Shown: in pieces, positions 18,286 to 26,586 of the stretch
Layout of the letters: each line of letters opens with the position of its first letter
Position numbering within the stretch: position 1 is the stretch's first letter
Position numbers and translations under genes: made by a program
Assembly (NCBI GenBank): GCA_002716045.1
Contig: PAZC01000011.1
Span: forward strand, 152,029-193,836
Direction: 5' to 3'
Length of the DNA stretch: 41,808 nucleotides
DNA from: Opitutia bacterium
GTDB taxonomy: Bacteria; Verrucomicrobiota; Verrucomicrobiia; Opitutales; Seribacteraceae
Notes under the pieces: model-generated
Told to the model about the DNA's origin: nothing
Databases searched by the model: none
The model's input: only the letters and a program-made list of their open reading frames with translations

Positions 18286-19524
18286 TCAGCGGTCACATTC
18301 CCCCATCACAAAATCGAGACTACCCAAAATGACCGTTGCATCCGTCAACATATGCCCGGGAAGCATTCTTTCCAAAATGCTGAGATTGCAGAAACTTGGA
18401 GCCCGAATCTTCAGCCTGTACGGTACTCCCCCACCCTTCGAGACAATAAAAAACCCGAGGGCACCCTTCGGATTTTCGGCCTCGAAATATACCTCACCCG
18501 CAGGCAACTGGGGCCCCTCCGTAACAATCATGAAATTTTGGATCAACTCCTCCATGCTAGTCATCACCTTGTCCTTTGACGGTGGGAAAATTTTTCTGGC
18601 ATCCTCGGCGTACCAAAGGCCCGAAGGAAAGGTCTCAACGATTTGCCTTACTATACGTAAGCTCTGACGAACCTCTTCCATTCGAACCAAATAACGATCA
18701 TAGCAATCACCAGTGGTTCCAATGGGTACATCAAAGTCGTAGTTTTCGTATCCACAGTAAGGACGATCCTTACGCAAATCAAAATCCACCCCGGTCGCCC
18801 TCAGGTTGGGTCCAGTCAATCCATAAGCCAAGGCATCCTCTCGAGATATGACTCCTATGCCTTCAGTGCGATCGATGAAGATACGATTACGCGTAAGCAA
18901 CTTGTCACAATCATCCAGCGCGGTCGGCAACTCTTCGCAAAATTTGCTCACGCGACCAAGCCAACCATCCGGTACGTCGCGGGCCACACCGCCAATTCGA
19001 GTGTAGCTGGTAGTAAAACGGGCTCCGGTTAATTCCTCGAACAAAGCATAAAGTTTCTCACGCTCAGTAAAGGTATAAAAAAATGGCGTCCAAGCACCAG
19101 CATCCATAGCATAAACGCCGATTCCAAGCAAATGACTGGAGATCCTCGCTAATTCGCAAACCAAAGCCCGAATAGCCTGACAACGTTCCGGCATTTCAAG
19201 GTCGGCCAATGACTCCACCGCCAAAGCGAAGGCGACGTTGTTGGCCAAAGGAGAAATGTAATCCAATCGATCAGTAAAGGTAACGAATTGGTTGTAGGTC
19301 ATATTCTCAGCTATCTTCTCATCACCTCGATGAAGATAGCCCACAACTGGTTCGCATTTGGAAATGACCTCGCCATCCAATTCCATCATTAATCTTAGAA
19401 CGCCATGGGTGGTTGGATGAGAAGGCCCAACGTTCAGGGCCATGCGATCATTGCCCATTTTCTCCCCTGCTTCACCACGGGCAGCAACGTCGCGGTACTC
19501 TATTTCCTCGGAGCGTATACTCAT
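18286..19524 (-). CDS. nuoD: NADH-quinone oxidoreductase subunit D (49 kDa)
   Basis: Quinone-site subunit of the complex I peripheral arm, related to the large subunit of NiFe hydrogenases, 412 residues. Family sequences include NVGPSHPTTHGVLRLMMELDGE, containing the conserved quinone-headgroup histidine, PVVGYLHRGDEKIAENMTYN, DRLDYISPLANN and the C-terminal LDFVMGECDR, in which the usual Val before Asp-Arg is replaced by Cys. The chosen ATG at 19524 overlaps the nuoC TGA as ATGA; a longer frame to 19551 lies wholly inside nuoC and is less likely. It ends in TGA at 18286. Confidence 0.96.
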   Translation of the reverse strand: MSIRSEEIEYRDVAARGEAGEKMGNDRMALNVGPSHPTTHGVLRLMMELDGEVISKCEPVVGYLHRGDEKIAENMTYNQFVTFTDRLDYISPLANNVAFALAVESLADLEMPERCQAIRALVCELARISSHLLGIGVYAMDAGAWTPFFYTFTEREKLYALFEELTGARFTTSYTRIGGVARDVPDGWLGRVSKFCEELPTALDDCDKLLTRNRIFIDRTEGIGVISREDALAYGLTGPNLRATGVDFDLRKDRPYCGYENYDFDVPIGTTGDCYDRYLVRMEEVRQSLRIVRQIVETFPSGLWYAEDARKIFPPSKDKVMTSMEELIQNFMIVTEGPQLPAGEVYFEAENPKGALGFFIVSKGGGVPYRLKIRAPSFCNLSILERMLPGHMLTDATVILGSLDFVMGECDR

Positions 19525-20135
19525 CTTGGCTTGCCACGCTCCTCTGTCCAAGATTGATCCTTTCCTCGGGGTTCGCTCTGACTAACGTGACCCTCGGAAG
19601 GGGCCACGAAGGGACCACCCATCATGGGGGCAGGCAATACGGATACTCCAGTATCCTCTGCGACGTCAGCTGCTGGTAGTTCAGTAGGCTCTCCGGCCAA
19701 GGGAAAATCCTTCCGTAAAGGAAAATGAGGATAACCATCCCACATCAGAATACGTTTCAAGTTGGGATGATTGCTGAAACGAATGCCAAACATGTCGAAC
19801 ACTTCACGCTCATGCCAATCCGCGCCTGGAAACAAAGTGGCCAGCGAAGGAATCTCGGGTTCAACGTTGTTCGAACAATCTATGACGATTCTCAAGTAGT
19901 TCTTGAAGGACAGAGAATAAAAATGGCAAACAGTTGAAAATCTAGGTGAAGACTCCTCGCCCCAATCCACCGCAGTGAGGTCAACAAGCAAATCGAAACC
20001 TTCTTTTTGGGCCAAGGCCTCTCCAAGTTCCAACAGGTTCGAGGCAGGGCAATTGAAGGCAATGCAATCTGCGGATTCTCTTGGTGAAAGAAAAGCAAAG
20101 CGTTTCTTAAATTTCTTGGTCCAATCGTTATCCAT
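19521..20135 (-). CDS. nuoC: NADH-quinone oxidoreductase subunit C (30 kDa)
   Basis: Peripheral-arm structural subunit of complex I, 204 residues. The family signature is clear: GADWHEREVFDMFGIRFSNHP, followed by RILMWDGYPHFPLRKDFPL, with a preceding LVDLTAVDWGEE. It starts at ATG 20135 (MDNDWTKKFK), 10 bases after nuoB, with GGGA upstream; a TTG one codon earlier is possible. The C-terminal 40 residues are a low-complexity tail. It is separate from nuoD, not fused as in enterobacteria. Confidence 0.95.
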   Translation of the reverse strand: MDNDWTKKFKKRFAFLSPRESADCIAFNCPASNLLELGEALAQKEGFDLLVDLTAVDWGEESSPRFSTVCHFYSLSFKNYLRIVIDCSNNVEPEIPSLATLFPGADWHEREVFDMFGIRFSNHPNLKRILMWDGYPHFPLRKDFPLAGEPTELPAADVAEDTGVSVLPAPMMGGPFVAPSEGHVSQSEPRGKDQSWTEERGKPR

Positions 20136-20145
20136 CAATCCCTAA

Positions 20146-20667
20146 TCACAGAGGTTCAACGGTCTTTTGAGCATCAGCAGGATCTATTGAGTTCTCGTAC
20201 CCAATCTTGTGCTGCAAACTGATCATGGCATCAAGCAAGGCTTCTGGTCTAGGCGGACAACCACTGACGTAAACGTCTACTGGCAGAATTCGATCGACTC
20301 CCTGCAAAACCGCATAAGAGCGATACATTCCACCTGAGGAAGCGCAGGCTCCCATGGCGACGACCCACTTCGGGTCGCCCATTTGATCATAGATGCGCCG
20401 TACGACCTCAGCCATTTTATAGGTCACCGTCCCAGCAACTATCATGCAATCAGCCTGTCTAGGTGAGAAGCGCATGACTTCCATGCCAAAACGGGAAACG
20501 TCAAATCTCGAAGACGCGGCAGCCATCAGCTCAATTGCGCAACAGGCCAAGCCCATGGGCATGGGCCAAACAGAGTGTCTGCGAATCCAGTTCACCACGG
20601 CATCGCGCCGGGTAACTATTATTTCCCCCTCGATTTTGCTGTCGTAGGCAATGGATTGGTCAAGCAT
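20146..20667 (-). CDS. nuoB: NADH-quinone oxidoreductase subunit B (PSST)
   Basis: Carries cluster N2, the last iron-sulfur centre before quinone, 173 residues from [10 protein letters not shown]. The N2 ligands are visible as the paired cysteines in [13 protein letters not shown], the cysteine in [11 protein letters not shown] or nearby [10 protein letters not shown], and the one in [14 protein letters not shown]. The quinone-facing segment [19 protein letters not shown] is intact. I prefer ATG 20667; an upstream in-frame start at 20754 would add a 29-residue leader not expected for the family. This is the first gene of the operon. The usual preceding gene, nuoA, is absent: only about 200 bases separate this start from the divergent tRNA-Ser. 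Confidence 0.95.
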   Translation of the reverse strand: MLDQSIAYDSKIEGEIIVTRRDAVVNWIRRHSVWPMPMGLACCAIELMAAASSRFDVSRFGMEVMRFSPRQADCMIVAGTVTYKMAEVVRRIYDQMGDPKWVVAMGACASSGGMYRSYAVLQGVDRILPVDVYVSGCPPRPEALLDAMISLQHKIGYENSIDPADAQKTVEPL

Positions 20668-20820
20668 ATGAGCACTTGATTTAAGAGGAGGAAAATAAAG
20701 AGCGCCCTTGCATATGCAAACTTCAAATCGTGCCTGTGCAAAGTATATTGCCAATCAATTGGGGAAATGGGTTGAAAGGCCTTAATTTTAGTTGTTTCCA
20801 TTAGGCAAGATCCTTTGGGA
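20668..20820 (-). promoter_or_regulatory. Leader region of the nuo operon
   Basis: The stretch in front of nuoB. On the minus strand it contains TATACT (at 20742-20747 on the plus strand), a possible -10 element that would start a transcript about 70 bases before the nuoB ATG, with no good -35 partner. A perfect 12-bp palindrome, TTGCATATGCAA, lies at 20708-20719 just downstream of it and could be a protein-binding site. No complete nuoA or other gene fits here. Confidence 0.3.
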
Positions 20821-20850
20821 TTGACTCCGATCCCCCAGCGAAACTAACTA
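20821..20850 (+). promoter_or_regulatory. Promoter of tRNA-Ser
   Basis: TTGACT (20821-20826) and TAACTA (20845-20850) are 18 bases apart, close to the sigma-70 consensus, and sit 20 bases upstream of the mature tRNA-Ser 5' end. The position and strand fit a dedicated tRNA promoter. Confidence 0.55.
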
Positions 20851-20870
20851 AAACTTACTCTATCGGCTTA

Positions 20871-20960
<90 letters not shown>

Positions 20961-20990
20961 TCAATCAAGGGCAGCCAGAATGCCTTCTTC

Positions 20991-23900
20991 TCATGAACGA
21001 AGGAATATCTTGGCTTGGCTAGAGAAAGTCGCTTCCGCCACGTCGAGCAAGAGAGGCGCGGTCATTGGTTGGTCTTGACCAGGCAAATTTACTGTACCCG
21101 CTATCAAAACAGCGGTCTTGCCATACAAATCAACCTTCTCTCCGTCTTCCGGCGATATAACTGAACCTTCGTTAAGCCAGCGCCTAAGTTGGATTTGAGT
21201 CCATTGGCGGTATGGGTCACGCGAACTGATTATGTTCTCAGCAAAGCGAGATCCGGCCGTCTTCCACAAACTAGATGACAAGTCGCTTGACTCGCTCATT
21301 ACCTGTTGCATCGACTCGGTCGAAAGCCAAAGCGCGGTCACGGAGGTATCAGCCAAGACATTAGCGGTGCGAGGCACACCAGCCAACACCGACATTTCAC
21401 CGATTACGGCGCCTCGACCCAGAAGGTCGACTACCAAATCACCTATAGCAACTTGGACACTCCCTCTGGTGATAACAATCATTCCGTCACCGGCACCGCC
21501 TTGTTCCATGATTCGGTCACCTGAATTATAGGATCGTTGCTCGGATAGGTCGACGATCTTGGAGATCACCCTATCAGGCAAACCCTTCACCCAAGTAACC
21601 TCGCGAAGGACTTCCTCCGGTTCGGGGATGCGCAATTCAAGGGAACTTTCCATAACATCCTTCATGCGCTCTTCAACGGCTGTTACCATGCGATCCGTCT
21701 CATCCGGCTCGAGCATGCCTTCCTTACGCAATTTCTTGATGTTGGTTCGCTCATGATTAAGAACGGAACGGATGGCGTCCTTGGTTTCGATTCCGACCGT
21801 CACTTCAGGATATTGCTCGTGCAAATCCTTCAGATAATTCAACGCCAGCAAGCGATTTTGCCTTATTTCGTTCTTGAGTAGGTTGGAGACCTGAGCGACC
21901 TTCTCCGCATCGCCCGTGTCATCTAGATCCGAGGCCAGGCCGTCGACCAATTTGACCACTTCATCTTGGGCAACCACATAAGCCTTGGCCGCATCGTAGA
22001 CCACAGCCAAACGTTCAGTGAAAGAGTTCTTGAAGAAAGGTAAATCCTTCAATGCCTCGAGCAATTTTGGTATTCCGAGTATCTTCTCGAGGTATTCACG
22101 CTGATGAAGAGGCTCTTTACCCTGAAGGTCGAGGAATTCACTCAAATTGTTATCCAACAGGCCAAGGCTTTGGGCACCCAGTACGCCTTCCTTGAACTGG
22201 GCCCAATAACTACTTTTTTCCTTTTCAAGCAGCCGGCGCCGGGTTTCCGACAAGGTATCCATTTCAGCCACTTCGTCTGCGGTCAGCGGATAGGTAACGG
22301 GTTCGGGCAAATACTTGCGCACAACACTCCAATTTGCTCCGCTGAGAAAACGGTCGCCCTTGAGCAAATCCATTTCCGTTTCACAACCTTTCACGATGTT
22401 CCCGGAAGCATTGGAAAACATCAATTTCTTGACCGCGGGCAAGGCCGTCAATCCCAAGCGATTGACCAACCCCTTGATCGTGGTCGCATTGACTAACAAA
22501 GTGAGCAGCACTATGCCTGAAATGAGAAAGAGGAATTGTTCACGAACTTTGGTGGAAACACCGATCAAAGCGGCTTTGGCCACAGCACCGGAACCTTCGC
22601 CGACGATAAAAACCACCTGTTCACCAGTGCTTAATTTTTCGCGAACGTCCATGCTTCCTCCGCTCGAAAGAAAGCCAAGATTCTTTTCAGCGGTTTCAAC
22701 TGATTGGGAAATGCCAACAATCTTTCCATGGCTGATCTCCGCCTTGGCATGGGCAAGAAAAGCCAATTCATGATATCTGGCCGGCGCAATGGCAGCGAAA
22801 CGATTTGCTTCTTCTGCCGATGCCACGAATATTCCAGTGGTGCCTTCCTTGTATCCGGAGCCTCCTTCTTCGACTTGGAATTCATAGCGCAGATGCTCGC
22901 TGTAGACAACCAGAGCCAAAGCCAAGCCGATGGCTCCGCGCAAGGCACCCCACCACACTACGATGGCATCTTTCTTGGGCAAGCCATAGCCCGCTTTTTT
23001 CATCAGTGGATAGAAGGCCAGTATGTTGATGCCTCTGACCACATGGATGGCCAAATACACAAGGCCTAGGATAGCATAGTCCATCGGTTCGGGTTGAACC
23101 TTTTGAGCGATCACTACGCCAACCACTATGAAAATGATGACATTCGCTATGAAGGCAGCCATCTCCCAAAACTCATGCATAAAATGAGCGACTTCAGGGC
23201 TGATTCGCTTGGATCCCACACCAGCCATCAAGATGCCAAGGGCGACCAAGCCCAACACGCCGGAAACATGAAAAAAGTATTCGCAAATAAAGAAAACCGC
23301 ATATGAAGTAACCAGTACCACGGTAATTTCCACCATGGGGTCATTGAAAACTTTCCTCATCCAGAGGATGGCGATCAAACCGATGAGCACGCCCAACAAA
23401 CCGCCGGCTGCCCCAATCTTACCGAAGCCAATTACAGCGGCTCCCACGGTAAACGTTCCAGTTCCAAAAACCGCGGCGCTTAGAATGACGAAAGCCACGA
23501 TAGCAGTACCGTCGTTGAGCAAGGATTCTCCTTCAATCAAGGTCCCGAGCTTTTTACTGGCCCCCAATTCCTTGAGCAAAGCCACCACAGCCACGGGATC
23601 TGTGGCGCTGACAACCGCTCCGAACAACATGGAGATCAACCAAATGTATGCCCCTGCCTCCACGTTCCAATCAGCCAAGACACCGCCACTGTCACCAAAA
23701 AGCATGATCATGCCCGCAAAGCAGGATCCCGTCATGATTGTGGCAGTTACAATGCCTGGACCAGCAAGATAAAAGGCGTTTAGAACGGATTTCTTGAAAG
23801 TGTGGACGTCGAGGGCAAAGCCCGCCTCGAAAATCAAAATTGGCAAGAACACGTAAAGAATGAGGTGACCATCTAAATTACCTCCCCAAGTGATAGCTCC

Positions 23901-24179
23901 GCTGACTGTATCCACCACCTTGTGCCACAAGCCCTCGGCATGTGCGGCGTGTTCATCTCCATGTTCGTGGGCATGACCGCCATGCGGACCATAAGCCCGG
24001 TTGAGAGCACCCATGCCCAAACCGATAAGCAAAAGCAAAACGGTGAAAGGCAGGGGAACTTTTTGGAGAAAATGCTTGGTGGCGGCACCAATTATCAAGG
24101 CAAGTATCAAAAAGAACAGGCCGTATAAATAGTCATGGCCGCCAGAAGAGGCGAGAATAGCAAGGGGTTGGATCGTCAT
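20991..24179 (-). CDS. Na+/H+ exchanger (CPA1) with cyclic-nucleotide-binding-type tail
   Basis: 1062 residues from ATG 24179 (MTIQPLAILASSGGHD); a GTG at 24221 would add 14. Residues about 15-560 form a CPA1/NHE-type transporter of about 12 helices: a His-rich loop (about 66-80), FLPILIFEAGFALD, ATDPVAVVALLKELG and EGESLLNDGTAIVAF, whose Asn-Asp pair (222-223) is the ion-binding motif of electroneutral exchangers. An extra domain of about 110 residues (about 432-544) interrupts the membrane region between ALRGAIGLALALVVYSE and the last helix, REQFLFLISGIVLLTLLV. A helical linker (about 600-860) leads to a cyclic-nucleotide-binding-type domain (about 866-971) with GEMSVLAGVPRTANV, including the phosphate-contacting arginine position. 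A further 75-residue tail may be a degenerate second sensor. The architecture recalls plant SOS1 and sperm NHE. Probable role: pH/Na+ homeostasis in the inner membrane, gated by a nucleotide or other ligand; the ligand is unknown. Confidence 0.88.
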   Translation of the reverse strand: MTIQPLAILASSGGHDYLYGLFFLILALIIGAATKHFLQKVPLPFTVLLLLIGLGMGALNRAYGPHGGHAHEHGDEHAAHAEGLWHKVVDTVSGAITWGGNLDGHLILYVFLPILIFEAGFALDVHTFKKSVLNAFYLAGPGIVTATIMTGSCFAGMIMLFGDSGGVLADWNVEAGAYIWLISMLFGAVVSATDPVAVVALLKELGASKKLGTLIEGESLLNDGTAIVAFVILSAAVFGTGTFTVGAAVIGFGKIGAAGGLLGVLIGLIAILWMRKVFNDPMVEITVVLVTSYAVFFICEYFFHVSGVLGLVALGILMAGVGSKRISPEVAHFMHEFWEMAAFIANVIIFIVVGVVIAQKVQPEPMDYAILGLVYLAIHVVRGINILAFYPLMKKAGYGLPKKDAIVVWWGALRGAIGLALALVVYSEHLRYEFQVEEGGSGYKEGTTGIFVASAEEANRFAAIAPARYHELAFLAHAKAEISHGKIVGISQSVETAEKNLGFLSSGGSMDVREKLSTGEQVVFIVGEGSGAVAKAALIGVSTKVREQFLFLISGIVLLTLLVNATTIKGLVNRLGLTALPAVKKLMFSNASGNIVKGCETEMDLLKGDRFLSGANWSVVRKYLPEPVTYPLTADEVAEMDTLSETRRRLLEKEKSSYWAQFKEGVLGAQSLGLLDNNLSEFLDLQGKEPLHQREYLEKILGIPKLLEALKDLPFFKNSFTERLAVVYDAAKAYVVAQDEVVKLVDGLASDLDDTGDAEKVAQVSNLLKNEIRQNRLLALNYLKDLHEQYPEVTVGIETKDAIRSVLNHERTNIKKLRKEGMLEPDETDRMVTAVEERMKDVMESSLELRIPEPEEVLREVTWVKGLPDRVISKIVDLSEQRSYNSGDRIMEQGGAGDGMIVITRGSVQVAIGDLVVDLLGRGAVIGEMSVLAGVPRTANVLADTSVTALWLSTESMQQVMSESSDLSSSLWKTAGSRFAENIISSRDPYRQWTQIQLRRWLNEGSVISPEDGEKVDLYGKTAVLIAGTVNLPGQDQPMTAPLLLDVAEATFSSQAKIFLRS

Positions 24180-24279
24180 TGGTGTGGATAATTGGAGGGT
24201 GACTATAGTCAAAGAATCCACATCCGATTGCCAAGAGAAAACTTCCGCGGTCTGTAGACCTTGTATTCAACAGAGTGCT

Positions 24280-25218
24280 TTATCTGTCGAAAATACGTCC
24301 TGGAAAGGATTTGGATGAAGGAGGTGCAGTAGAAGTTGGAAATCTAATGGGCGGACCTGGAACGACTGGCAATTCCTCCACTTGCAAAGAATCGTTTCGA
24401 GAAGGAGCAGGTGTACTCGAACCAGTTGCATTATCTGGAGATTTTACAATTGGTTCTATTTTGCCTACGGCGGTGTCTTTAGTACGGAAGTGTTCATTCG
24501 CCGGGAGGTAGGATACACCCAAAAACAAGTCTACCCGTGCGGACTCGCCAACCATTCTCTTGGATTGTTTGTTAGCCACGTTGGCTAATGCACGAGTGAA
24601 AGAAGGCGGATTACCAAAAAGGCGGAGCAACCTGGATGTCTGGATGAGTTGAGCCAAATCTAAATCAACGATTCTTCCAAACTTACCTTCGGAGTTACAC
24701 TCGATTCTTTGCCCAGGATCGAGCTTCATTTGTTTGCGACGCTTTTTGGAGGTAACGGTCACACAAATGTCACCAGTTAACGCAATAACCCGCAAACCGC
24801 CATCGGAAATAGTTTCGGCTAAGAACGCCCCCTTCCCGTAAAGTTGAAACGAGTGAAGGTCGGTAGACAGAATTAGTTCGGCTGATTTTCTCATGGGTTT
24901 GGCAAGAATAGCGCCATTACTCAATTTTATACCCCCATCAAGAGCCGAAAATGAAATGTTTTTGCCGAGACGCAGAGTCCATCCTCCTCCCAACAGTTCA
25001 AAACCTCCTTCACTAGAGCTTGTAATGTGGGCTGCAGGTGGCAGAAAACGGCCCTTGGCCAAAGGCACAGCCTTGTCACCTGGAACTTGAGACGACCCCT
25101 CGGTCACACCGGAAACAAGGTACATGGTGGCAGCATGCCCCTTGAGAATGGACCAATGGAAAATTGGTGAGAGCAAAAACAGGTATATGACGAAATTCTT
25201 AGCCAATTTAATCTTCAA
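24280..25218 (-). CDS. Secreted FecR-like domain protein
   Basis: 312 residues. An N-terminal hydrophobic stretch (about 8-30, ending GHAATM) is a signal peptide. Residues about 35-190 are rich in short beta strands (FELLGGGWTLRLGKNISFSA, FQLYGKGAFLAE, VIALTGDICVTVTS, LDPGQRIECN), the pattern of the periplasmic FecR-type fold, but without the N-terminal sigma-regulator segment or membrane helix expected of a true anti-sigma FecR. A Pro/Ser/Thr-rich tail follows from about 265. The start is a TTG at 25218, the only one keeping the signal peptide. It lies 66 bases downstream of ftsZ on the same strand and may be the last gene of that transcript; the stop is TAA. Partner and function are unknown. 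Confidence 0.65.
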   Translation of the reverse strand: MKIKLAKNFVIYLFLLSPIFHWSILKGHAATMYLVSGVTEGSSQVPGDKAVPLAKGRFLPPAAHITSSSEGGFELLGGGWTLRLGKNISFSALDGGIKLSNGAILAKPMRKSAELILSTDLHSFQLYGKGAFLAETISDGGLRVIALTGDICVTVTSKKRRKQMKLDPGQRIECNSEGKFGRIVDLDLAQLIQTSRLLRLFGNPPSFTRALANVANKQSKRMVGESARVDLFLGVSYLPANEHFRTKDTAVGKIEPIVKSPDNATGSSTPAPSRNDSLQVEELPVVPGPPIRFPTSTAPPSSKSFPGRIFDR

Positions 25219-25284
25219 TGCGATGATTGAAGCATGAGGGCAAGAACTTTAGATTTAAAAAAACCAAACAAGTAGAAGGACTTG

Positions 25285-26553
25285 TCAGCTCAATACCTTG
25301 ATGCCTCTGCGAAGATAAGTGGGAACATCCAAATCCTCGTCTTCGTGCATATTGCGTTCGGTGTTGTCGAAATAGCCGCGTTGATTCTCTTGTTCGACAA
25401 AGTTGAACTCTGATTGCGAACGATCCGATTCAAGCCTCCTTTTACTGCTTTTCCTTAACTTTGAATCATGTGGTTGGCTTTGGGCAGGAGCAGTTGCCTT
25501 GGCATAGCGAGCTTTCGCAGGATCTGAGACAGCATCTGGAGCAACGTCTGCAACAGGAATCTCTGGCTCAAGGTCAGTGGCGCCAATCACGCAAATTTCT
25601 GCTCGGTCGCCCATGTTTTCCTCCACGCATGCACCAAACACAATCCTACCCTTGCTTTTGAAGCGCTCCTGCAAGGTTTTCATGACTTCATTAACAGCGG
25701 CCATGCCCAAACCAGGCCCTCCCATTACGTTAACGAGCAAAGTGTCTGCCACACGGGATGAATCGGGCACGTGAAGCAAGGGACTAAGAAGCAAATCCTC
25801 GAGAGCAGCATGCAAAGCATCCGGTCCTTCGCCTGATCCAAGCCCAAAGAGAGTGCGTCCGGATCGACGGGAAAAAGCACTACGTAAATCAGCGAAATCC
25901 ACCGACACCAAACCCGACCCATCAAGCATTCCGCAAAGCGATCGAACTCCCCGTCCAATCCATTGATTGGAGGCGGCGAAACAACCTAGCAACGACTCAT
26001 CCTCGTCATCCTGCTGGAGTAACAAATCATTGGAAAGAGGGATCACTGCATTGGAAGATTGGCGAAGAGCCATGATGGACTCCTCGGCCAATCGGCGGCG
26101 GGTTGCGCTTTCAAAATTGAACGGGGTGGTGACGAAAGAAAAGACAACCGCTCCAGCGTCCTTGGCACATTGAGCTACCAACGGTGCTCCGCCCGAGCCA
26201 ATCCCTCCACCCATGCCGGCCATGAGAAAAAGCAAGTCAGAACCTTCCACAAACCTTCGGACGCTTTGTATCTCATCCTCCAAGACTTTACGTCCCAGTT
26301 CATGATCTCCTCCAGCCCCAAAACCACCAGTGAGGCGACGGCCCAGAATAATTTTCTCGGGAGCAAGGCACTCGGACATTGCTTTAACGTCAGCATCAAC
26401 TGCTCCTGCCATAACTTGATTGAATCCATCAAGTCGCAGACCCGATGCCAAATTGCAACCAGCTCCGCCAACACCAATCGCTCGAATGCGAAGCGCTTCT
26501 GGCTTGGATTGGTTCCGGAGCATGGAATCGATGCTATCGTAGTTTTGAGTCAT
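25285..26553 (-). CDS. ftsZ: Cell division protein FtsZ, divergent
   Basis: Tubulin-like GTPase that forms the division ring, 422 residues. It is placed by its position after ftsA and by the fold motifs: RAIGVGGAGCNLASGL near residue 23, the GTP loop at 113-121, SVDFADLRSAF (217-227) as the T7 loop, VNVMGGPGLGMAAVNEV, and a C-terminal peptide DVPTYLRRGIKVLS that matches the FtsA/ZipA-binding tail. Several normally invariant positions differ: the tubulin signature GGGTGTG reads GGGIGSG, the N-terminal NTD motif reads AVDAD, and the T7-loop Asn is Ser, while both catalytic Asp residues of that loop remain. A linker of about 70 residues precedes the tail. Stop TGA. It is either the working, fast-diverged FtsZ of this lineage or an FtsZ-like paralogue. 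Confidence 0.88.
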   Translation of the reverse strand: MTQNYDSIDSMLRNQSKPEALRIRAIGVGGAGCNLASGLRLDGFNQVMAGAVDADVKAMSECLAPEKIILGRRLTGGFGAGGDHELGRKVLEDEIQSVRRFVEGSDLLFLMAGMGGGIGSGGAPLVAQCAKDAGAVVFSFVTTPFNFESATRRRLAEESIMALRQSSNAVIPLSNDLLLQQDDEDESLLGCFAASNQWIGRGVRSLCGMLDGSGLVSVDFADLRSAFSRRSGRTLFGLGSGEGPDALHAALEDLLLSPLLHVPDSSRVADTLLVNVMGGPGLGMAAVNEVMKTLQERFKSKGRIVFGACVEENMGDRAEICVIGATDLEPEIPVADVAPDAVSDPAKARYAKATAPAQSQPHDSKLRKSSKRRLESDRSQSEFNFVEQENQRGYFDNTERNMHEDEDLDVPTYLRRGIKVLS

Positions 26554-26586
26554 GACATTCTTCTTGGTAAATCGTTGCTTGGTAGA

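Noticed and set aside
20619-20801. Short frame upstream of nuoB considered as a remnant of nuoA
   Set aside because: Sixty residues with no NuoA motif, largely overlapping nuoB in another frame.
24249-24260. GGTCT-GT-AGACC hairpin between the exchanger and the FecR-like gene as a terminator
   Set aside because: The loop is only two bases and there is no T run; it may be a chance or protein-binding palindrome.
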